Shown here piece by piece: positions 58,111-64,000 of a DNA stretch of 64,000 bases. How positions within the stretch are numbered: the first letter of the stretch is position 1; every line of letters begins with the position of its first letter. Origin of the DNA: Hypholoma sublateritium FD-334 SS-4 (lineage: Eukaryota; Basidiomycota; Agaricomycetes; Agaricales; Strophariaceae); assembly GCA_000827495.1 (NCBI GenBank), contig KN817557.1, forward strand, positions 256,916-320,915, written 5' to 3'. Under the pieces are notes generated by a model, which saw only the letters and a list, made by a program, of their open reading frames with translations, was not told where the DNA came from and ran no database searches. A program made the position numbers and the translations under genes.

Positions 58111-59089
58111 TTCCGTTTAGGCTGCCATGAACTTACCGTATGCGGCGGAGAAAAATGGACAAACAGTGTTTTCTGTTGATTACATTTCGCCCGATTCATG
58201 AGCGCTCAGTGAGCGGCGCGATCCGCGATCGCCGTTTGCACATCCGTTTATCTCCTGCTCCCTCCCAAATGAGTGAACATTCAGCAGATCCTGGACGACG
58301 AAATGGCCAGCTTATGGATATTGAAATAAATAAAGTCATTGCAAGTATATTTTAAACAATACATGTTTTCAATCCTATGGGCTCTCGTATTGCTTGAACA
58401 TATATTCTGGGCTGCAAAGCTTCAAACACCTGCATTATTGCATGACACATACGCTAACGCCGTGGTGTGTCAGAAAAACAGGGGAATCGGTAGAACGGCT
58501 GCAAATCACTGTTCACGGAGCCGTGGAATGCGTTAGCAGAATATTCACTGATATGACATCGGACCCTCGATGAGGCTTATATAACATCTTATGGCTTGTT
58601 TTTCGTAACGCCGTACGGCGTGAAATAGATGCGTGGCGTGAAATGCCGTGTTCCGCCACCTTGAAAGATATACCGTCGCTGTCGCCCGCCTAAGAGATTT
58701 CAGCACCACACAACGCACGAAGTGAGACAGATCAGAATACGCAGAGGGCGTTCTCCGCGCAGCTCTAGTGTCGTCGGATTGTAGATGCGGGTGCGGGTGA
58801 TAGAGATGGCGTTGACAGAGATTATGGCCGTCGTGATGGGTTCCGGAGGGGCAAAAAAGGAGGTAGTGCGAGCCAGAATGCCCGGGCAGACGCCAGGGGA
58901 CCGGCACACGGTGGAGACGGGCAGATGAGTAGGAAAATGCGAGCGTAGCTAGGTGCGCGCCAGCGACGTGCGCGAGTGCCAAGGGCCAGAGACGCAGATC
59001 ATGCGTGCGCTCCGGTGGTCGGTGTGAGTCTCCGGTGGGCAGGCGGGGCAGAAAAAATACATTTCAATGCCATGTAGAATTTTACGTGA
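58111..59089. other. Downstream flank of the GC-rich locus
   Basis: Holds AATAAATAAA at about 58325-58335 and otherwise no recognised gene. The minus frame 58545-58982 is open but has no ATG-anchored family sequence. Confidence 0.4.
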
Positions 59090-59323
59090 ATGGCTGGCAT
59101 CGACAAGGCATCTAACACAGCAGAGAGGATTGGTCAGCAAGTTGACTTTCAGCTTCACAGCCACCAACTGGCAGCCATGTTGAGTATTGGTCAGCAAGTC
59201 AACATGCTGACCAAGAATCGGCAAAGCCAAGAAATGATGGCATCACAAAGCGCAGCATGGCCCAAGGGCCGAGATCTGATGGCATCACACATCAATTCCC
59301 AGGAGTCATTATTTCGAACATGA
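59090..59323 (+). CDS. Small ORF with IGQQV/HSHQ repeat, TE-like or coiled coil
   Basis: ATG at 59090, 77 codons: MAGIDKASNTAERIGQQVDF, QLHSHQLAAMLSIGQQVNML, then a Gln/Ser/Met-rich end with a TGA. Internal repeat IGQQV at residues 15 and 33. The same peptide pattern (RIGQQVGFEVHSHQMMLGQQ) is encoded on the opposite strand at 53215-53150. Hydrophobic spacing suggests a helix. Could be a fragment of a repeat-family protein; no function assigned. Confidence 0.35.
   Translation: MAGIDKASNTAERIGQQVDFQLHSHQLAAMLSIGQQVNMLTKNRQSQEMMASQSAAWPKGRDLMASHINSQESLFRT
59129..59197 (+). repeat. Right copy of TTGGTCAGCAAG inverted repeat pair
   Basis: The 39-nt core at 59129-59167 matches the left copy in reverse complement. 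A further ATTGGTCAGCAA at 59186-59197 gives a local direct repeat. Confidence 0.7.
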
Positions 59324-60235
59324 GCATCTCGCGGGCTCCCCGGATTAAAACAAGGGGGTGCCGGTAACAAAATGCCGCACCGCCACCTGGTTAGTTAGTC
59401 CGGCCTTGGGCCGGCGAAAAAAATCTTCCGACCCCCCTATGATTTCACTCAAAATCAATGATTTTTGGTCAAATAGAGTGTCATATTGTCAATACAATTA
59501 TCTAGAGTACAATAGCATGCTTGGAGTGTCTGTAAGAGACTGTTGTATACCTGCGTAGAGGGTTTGAGGTGTATTAGTAATCACCAATGACAAATCCGAT
59601 ATGAGGCTCCATTAGTACTACAAGTCGCACTGCGGAAGTTGAAGCTTTGAAGACCTACAGCCCTCCGCGGCATTGATCGCAGCCCCACCGCCGGATGTAG
59701 CTGAAGGCGGCTGTGTGAAGCGAAAATGGATCCCTGTGCAGAGGGCAGTGTATGCACTGAACGGTTGTCTCTGCGGAATTGTTGTCAATCCGAAATGTGA
59801 AGGCGCGCTCAAATCCAGGCAAGCAGGTTGTGAAACTCAATGGGTATGTCACTGCAGCTTATGTTCATTGTGTGTCTGCTTATAGTATTGCATGACAAGT
59901 ATCATTTACATTGTGTAAACTTCGAGTCTGAACCAAAGAACTGGATGCATCAGCAATGCCTGATTTTGGGACCCACGCTATGGCACTGTGGGAAGCTATG
60001 CAGTGCTGTATAGCGCCCGTATAGTGTCTCATAGTGTCATAGCATGGGTCCCCATCTGCATAGCGCTGGGTAGCCCCTGTAGCATTCCCTGACATTGCTG
60101 ATGTGTGCGAGACGTGCAAGGCATCTAGCAGAGGTCGAGGTGGCAAACACCTCAAACCGCACGCATAGATTACTGCATATATAGAAAATGATGTCATATT
60201 CCATTTTGGGAAGCGTGCCTGATGACAAATTGCTT
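59324..60235. other. Repeat-rich spacer before the LINE
   Basis: At 59390-59436 a block TTAGTTAGTCC, GGCC, CCGGCGAAAAAAA, CTTCCGACCC resembles the 5' head of the LINE at 60240. Otherwise no genes; 59990-60070 is full of short TATAG/CTATG near-palindromes. Confidence 0.5.
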
Positions 60236-60276
60236 ACGTAGTTAGTTAGTCCCCCTCAGCCTGGCCGAAAAAATAA

Positions 60277-60295
60277 TTCCGACCCTAGGTCGGAA
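60277..60295. repeat. Hairpin in the LINE 5' leader
   Basis: TTCCGACC-CTA-GGTCGGAA, perfect 8-bp arms with a 3-nt loop, about 130 nt before ORF1. May be a structural element of the 5' UTR. Confidence 0.7.
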
Positions 60296-60424
60296 CTTTT
60301 GGGACCCGCACCCCCTTGGATTAAAAGAACTCACTTTTTTTTCAAAAAAGACTCGTAACAACGAAATGACATCATCAAACAGTCCCAATCCACCATAAAG
60401 TGCAAGAACTCGGCAACAGCATGG

Positions 60425-62299
60425 ATGATAGATAACAACTTCATCGCCGACGGAGAAGCCATCACAGCAACAACCATATCATCTGCACTACTACTCATGG
60501 CCTCAAGCAAGAACATGAACACGAACAGCTGGATCAACGGAACAAGGGCCGCAGCCATATGCATCGAATACATCCACACTGAAAACATAATCGCCAACGT
60601 AACGAAAGACGCCAGCCATCAAATCCAAGAAGCGACAACGAAGGTGTCGACTGACGTCGCCGAACTCATCAAAACAGCGATACAGCACATGGAGCAAAGT
60701 GAAGAACTGCGGGGTAAAAACATGGAGGAGGAGATGCTAAGACGAAAAGAGGAGCAGGAACAAAGGCGTAAAGATGAGCAGGAGGCCAGAGAGAAATGGC
60801 TAACCCTCGCGAACAGCACAGGTAATAACCCGAATGCAGACGCCGAAAACCTCAAAAAGACACTCGCGGACACGGTCGCGACGTACGCAACCGCACTAAA
60901 ATCCAGCAACAAAGCCCCCAGAACGCAAGCCGCGACGAGGTTGGAACTCGACATAGAAACGCGCGAAGCCAAACGCAGTAAGCAAATACTATTAGATGGN
61001 CTAACTGACATAGTAGGCAAAAGTGCATCGGCCACCGAAATACTCGACAAGGTCAACGACGCATGGAAGAAACTCGCAGACGCAGACGTCCACGAAGGAG
61101 AAGATTTTGAACTGTACGACAAACCGGAAGGCGTAAAATTCATCACCGCGCACACGCTACCGAATGGAGGCATTATAGTCGAAACAAACGANCGTAGCGC
61201 AATCGAGCACCTCCGGATACCAAACGCACGACGTGATTTCCAACAAGCACTAGGCGTCGGGGTATTGCTCAAAGATAGATTATATACCGTACTAATCGAA
61301 TTCCTACCAGCGACACTTCAACACAGCCTCGAAGGGATGGCAGACGCTATCGCAGAAGACAATGGAGTACGCAAGGGCGACGTCCATCAANTTCGGTGGA
61401 TGCGCGACCCAGAACACAGCTGGCGCAAAGGACAACAAAAGGCGCATGCAATCATCACCACCAAATCAAGGGAGACNGCCAACCGAATAATCAAAGATGG
61501 GATAGCCATTGCAGGAAACCGCTACAGGGCGAGGAAGCTAGAAGACGACCCCAGAAGGTGCTACAAGTGCCAGACCATCGAACCCGGCCATCGAGCGGCC
61601 GACTGCCCCAATGACGAGGTATGCGCAAATTGTTACTCAAAAAAGCACGTAGCAGGAACGTGTGACCGAGACGCGCGACACTACGCATGTGCAAGCTGCA
61701 TCGCCGCGAAGAAACCGTACAACCATGCATCGTGGAGCCGACAGTGCCCGATCTTCCTTGCGAAAAGGAGCAAACTGAGAGACAGGTTCCCAGAGAACCA
61801 TTTCCGCTATTACCCTATCACTGACGTAGAGTGGACCTGGACAAGGAAAGCAGAAAGCATCGAAGAAGAAATGTACGCCGAACGATGGAACGGCAACTAC
61901 GACCGAAACAGACATGAAGACACAAGAAACAGACACGAAGAAAACAAGAGACGCNACAACGGCTACACAGAGCGACCACCACGAGGAGACTACTACCGCC
62001 CGCAACACAACCAACCGCCACAGCAAGCAACTCAACCCCGCCAGAACACAACCCAACCCAACAACCGCCCCAACACCCAAACCAGCACCACAACGCAGAA
62101 GACGANCAGCCAACAACTCGTCCTGCCAAGAATCCCATCACCAACGCGCAGTCGACGCNGAAGAAGCACATCAAGGAGGCCGCCAGTCAGCGGACGCAAT
62201 GCACCAAATGCCAGATCAGCAAGCCGACAGCAAACTCTCAAAGACGCATGGAGACTTGAGTACACGACGGACCAAAACAACAACACAGGATGGGAATGA
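60425..62299 (+). CDS. LINE ORF1 (gag-like nucleic-acid-binding protein)
   Basis: Binds element RNA to form the retrotransposition particle. ORF of 624 residues. Hydrophobic N-terminus, then a highly charged coiled coil around residue 95-125 (RRKEEQEQRRKDEQEAREKW). A central region includes FITAHTLPNGGIIVETN. Cysteine knuckles around residues 378-420 are CYKCQTIEPGHRAADC, CANCYSKKHVAGTC and CASC. The Arg/Asn/Gln-rich C-terminal tail fits RNA binding. The start ATG at 60425 is the first in frame. The TGA at 62297-62299 overlaps the ORF2 start. Intact apart from a few N. Confidence 0.88.
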   Translation: MIDNNFIADGEAITATTISSALLLMASSKNMNTNSWINGTRAAAICIEYIHTENIIANVTKDASHQIQEATTKVSTDVAELIKTAIQHMEQSEELRGKNMEEEMLRRKEEQEQRRKDEQEAREKWLTLANSTGNNPNADAENLKKTLADTVATYATALKSSNKAPRTQAATRLELDIETREAKRSKQILLDXLTDIVGKSASATEILDKVNDAWKKLADADVHEGEDFELYDKPEGVKFITAHTLPNGGIIVETNXRSAIEHLRIPNARRDFQQALGVGVLLKDRLYTVLIEFLPATLQHSLEGMADAIAEDNGVRKGDVHQXRWMRDPEHSWRKGQQKAHAIITTKSREXANRIIKDGIAIAGNRYRARKLEDDPRRCYKCQTIEPGHRAADCPNDEVCANCYSKKHVAGTCDRDARHYACASCIAAKKPYNHASWSRQCPIFLAKRSKLRDRFPENHFRYYPITDVEWTWTRKAESIEEEMYAERWNGNYDRNRHEDTRNRHEENKRRXNGYTERPPRGDYYRPQHNQPPQQATQPRQNTTQPNNRPNTQTSTTTQKTXSQQLVLPRIPSPTRSRRXRSTSRRPPVSGRNAPNARSASRQQTLKDAWRLEYTTDQNNNTGWE

Positions 62300-64000
62300 A
62301 TCAATCACAACCGAAACAACACCTAACGATATGGCAGCAAAACACAAGAAAATCGAAAGACAACCAACTCATCACCGTGCACTCCGCCAATGGGCATGCC
62401 GACATCATATGCATTCAAGAACCCTACTTCGACAANGACGGATACACACGNGCAACGCCAGGATGGACNGCAATATATCCCACCCCACACCGACGCAACA
62501 ACGATAGACTCACAAGGTCAGTAATATTAGTAGACTCTAAATTATCAACTAGCTCGTGGATCCAAATCGAGGTNGATTCGCGAGACATCACCGCCATCAA
62601 CATANGCACCAACTCTGAAAGCATCGACATATACAACATTTACAACGACTGTGAGAACAACAACACCACCGATGCACTATACGCCCACCTCAACACACGC
62701 CGCACGGACGAGATACCAACTGACGCGGAAGGCAACGAACTAGAGGAAATAAGCATATGGATGGGCGACTTCAACAGGCACCACCCAATGTGGGAAAGTG
62801 ACGCCAATGACCGACTGTTCAGCGCCCGCAACGTTGAAGAAGCCGGACACCTCATCGAACTGTTAGGTGAACACGACATGGACATGGCCCTACCCAGAGG
62901 AACACCAACCATACGCAACAGCGCCGGCAACCTAACAAGACCCGACAATGTATTCATCAACGCAGCAAAAATCGACGCCATCATCACATGCGCAACACAA
63001 GAAGAAGACAAACCACCCAAAGCAGACCACTACCCAATCATCACCACAATAAGTGTACAACAGCCGCAAGCCGCCACTCAAAAAGCGAAACGGAACTGGA
63101 GAGCCACCGACTGGGAAGAATTTGGAGTACGACTAACGGAACATTTACAGATCATCCCTGCGCCGAAAAAACTNCGCAACACCGCNGAACTCGACAAAGC
63201 ACTAGACGATCTCGAAGGCGCCATCCAGCAGGCAGCTGACCTATGCNTACCAACGAAGAAAACATCGATATACTCAAAACGATGGTGGACAAAAGAAGTA
63301 GAACAGGCGAGACGAGCAGCGAGACGAGCAGCAAAAGCAGCCCAACGATTCCGCGATCAGCCCCAACACAGACTGCACGAGGAAAAGCGTAAGCTACGAA
63401 ACACCTTTAATGACCTGTTAAACAGCACGAAACGATCCCACTGGGAAGACTACATCGAGAACCTCGACAGCAAAACCGTGTGGACAGCCCACAAATTCAC
63501 AAAGGCACCAGCTACCGATGGCGGGCGAACACGTATACCTGCACTCAAGAAGCGAAACGCTGACGGCAACATCACCGAAGCTCAAGATAACAGCGAAAAG
63601 AGCCGCATACTACACAAAATGTTCTTCTATGATCAGCCAACCGATACGGGCATCGACGAGAACTTCCAATACCAAGAACCCGCCTTCCAATTCCGATACA
63701 TCAGCGACAACCAGATCAAGCGGGTAGCCAAGCAGCTAAACCCGTACAAAGCACCAGGGCTAAACGACATATCTAACGCCGTACTAACACACTGCAGTGA
63801 GCAGCTCGCACCATACCTNGGACCCATATATAGGGCAACATTCTCGCTGGAGCACTACCCNGACAAGTGGAAGAGATACGAAACAGTCGTACTGCGTAAA
63901 CCAGGTAAACCAGATTACAAGGAGCCCAGCGCATACCGACCAATAGCACTACTCGACGTCATTGCCAAACTGCTATCAGCATGCGTCAAAGAAACCCTCG
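62296..64000 (+). CDS. LINE ORF2: APE endonuclease and reverse transcriptase, C-terminus outside window
   Basis: Frame open from the ATG at 62296 to the window end. The N-terminal endonuclease carries the expected residues: WQQN (Asn), ICIQEP (Glu), IWMGDFNRHHPMW (Asp and Asn), NVFINAAKIDA and the final DHYP (Asp-His). A linker rich in basic helices follows (EQARRAARRAAKAAQRFRDQ). The RT domain then begins with QLNPYKAPGLNDISN, YPDKWKRYETVVLRKPGKPD and SAYRPIALLDVIAKLLSACV. The catalytic FADD motif lies beyond the window. Looks intact as far as visible. Domain order and the PYKAPG/YRPI motifs place it with fungal Tad1-like LINEs; clade not certain. Confidence 0.9.
   Translation, partial: MNQSQPKQHLTIWQQNTRKSKDNQLITVHSANGHADIICIQEPYFDXDGYTXATPGWXAIYPTPHRRNNDRLTRSVILVDSKLSTSSWIQIEXDSRDITAINIXTNSESIDIYNIYNDCENNNTTDALYAHLNTRRTDEIPTDAEGNELEEISIWMGDFNRHHPMWESDANDRLFSARNVEEAGHLIELLGEHDMDMALPRGTPTIRNSAGNLTRPDNVFINAAKIDAIITCATQEEDKPPKADHYPIITTISVQQPQAATQKAKRNWRATDWEEFGVRLTEHLQIIPAPKKXRNTXELDKALDDLEGAIQQAADLCXPTKKTSIYSKRWWTKEVEQARRAARRAAKAAQRFRDQPQHRLHEEKRKLRNTFNDLLNSTKRSHWEDYIENLDSKTVWTAHKFTKAPATDGGRTRIPALKKRNADGNITEAQDNSEKSRILHKMFFYDQPTDTGIDENFQYQEPAFQFRYISDNQIKRVAKQLNPYKAPGLNDISNAVLTHCSEQLAPYXGPIYRATFSLEHYXDKWKRYETVVLRKPGKPDYKEPSAYRPIALLDVIAKLLSACVKETL

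Larger units (their letters stand above)
60236..64000 (+). mobile_element. LINE-type non-LTR retrotransposon, 5' part to ORF2 (runs off the window)
   Basis: Two ORFs in canonical LINE order: an ORF1 with coiled coil and zinc knuckles, and an ORF2 with APE endonuclease then reverse transcriptase. No LTRs. The presumed 5' end near 60236 was set at the GTTAGTTAGTCC block shared with 59390 and carries a 19-nt palindrome TTCCGACCCTAGGTCGGAA at 60277-60295. Scattered N in coding sequence suggest several near-identical copies in the genome. Confidence 0.88.

Noticed and set aside
53149..59197. Terminal inverted repeats of a classical DNA transposon
   Set aside because: The arms are short and diverged, no transposase motif (DDE or hAT) lies between them and no target duplication was seen; reported only as an inverted repeat pair.

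Overview
The window is fungal nuclear DNA from an Agaricomycete (mushroom-forming basidiomycete). Genes carry many short introns, about 45-70 nt, with GTRNGT donors and YAG acceptors. The gene families fit this group: a DUF6533-type membrane protein, CBM1 modules, HsbA-like secreted proteins, PLAC8 proteins and a Copia/LINE transposon load. Most gene models below were assembled by hand by joining exons that keep frame across plausible splice sites. Gene ends are therefore firm where a start or stop is named, while internal junctions are predictions.

Layout. 1-7.7 kb (all minus strand): aldose 1-epimerase (cut by the window edge), eIF3g, a small unknown gene and a large Ser/Thr kinase. 9.8-10.6 kb: a first HsbA-like gene. 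11.5-17.9 kb: a complete Ty1/Copia retrotransposon with identical LTRs and a 5-bp target duplication, 256 bp upstream of an intron-containing tRNA-His gene. 18.9-24.2 kb: a Cys-rich small protein, a secreted protein with two CBM1 modules, and a small secreted protein with a broken paralogue next to it. 24.6-30.6 kb: a mitochondrial protein, a tandem pair of PLAC8 genes and a DUF6533 membrane protein. 33-37.6 kb: a second HsbA-like gene, an HpcH/HpaI aldolase and a DHA2-like MFS transporter. 39.6-48.4 kb: an ammonium transporter, two tandem acetoin/diacetyl-reductase-like SDR genes, a small uncertain gene and TRM44.

From about 48.4 kb on, the character changes. There is a degraded LTR-retroelement gag-like stretch, a short tandem duplication, and a GC-rich segment (about 53.3-58.1 kb) without recognisable proteins. 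That segment shows an array of duplicated exon-intron cassettes on the plus strand and is flanked by an inverted pair of TTGGTCAGCAAG-type repeats about 6 kb apart. The window ends in a LINE-type non-LTR retrotransposon (ORF1 plus an APE-endonuclease/RT ORF2) whose two ORFs overlap as ATGA.

Functional sense: the unique part is ordinary housekeeping (translation, tRNA modification, ammonium uptake, sugar mutarotation) mixed with lineage-typical secreted and surface proteins (HsbA, CBM1, small secreted protein). The least explained piece is the 53-59 kb GC-rich cassette locus.
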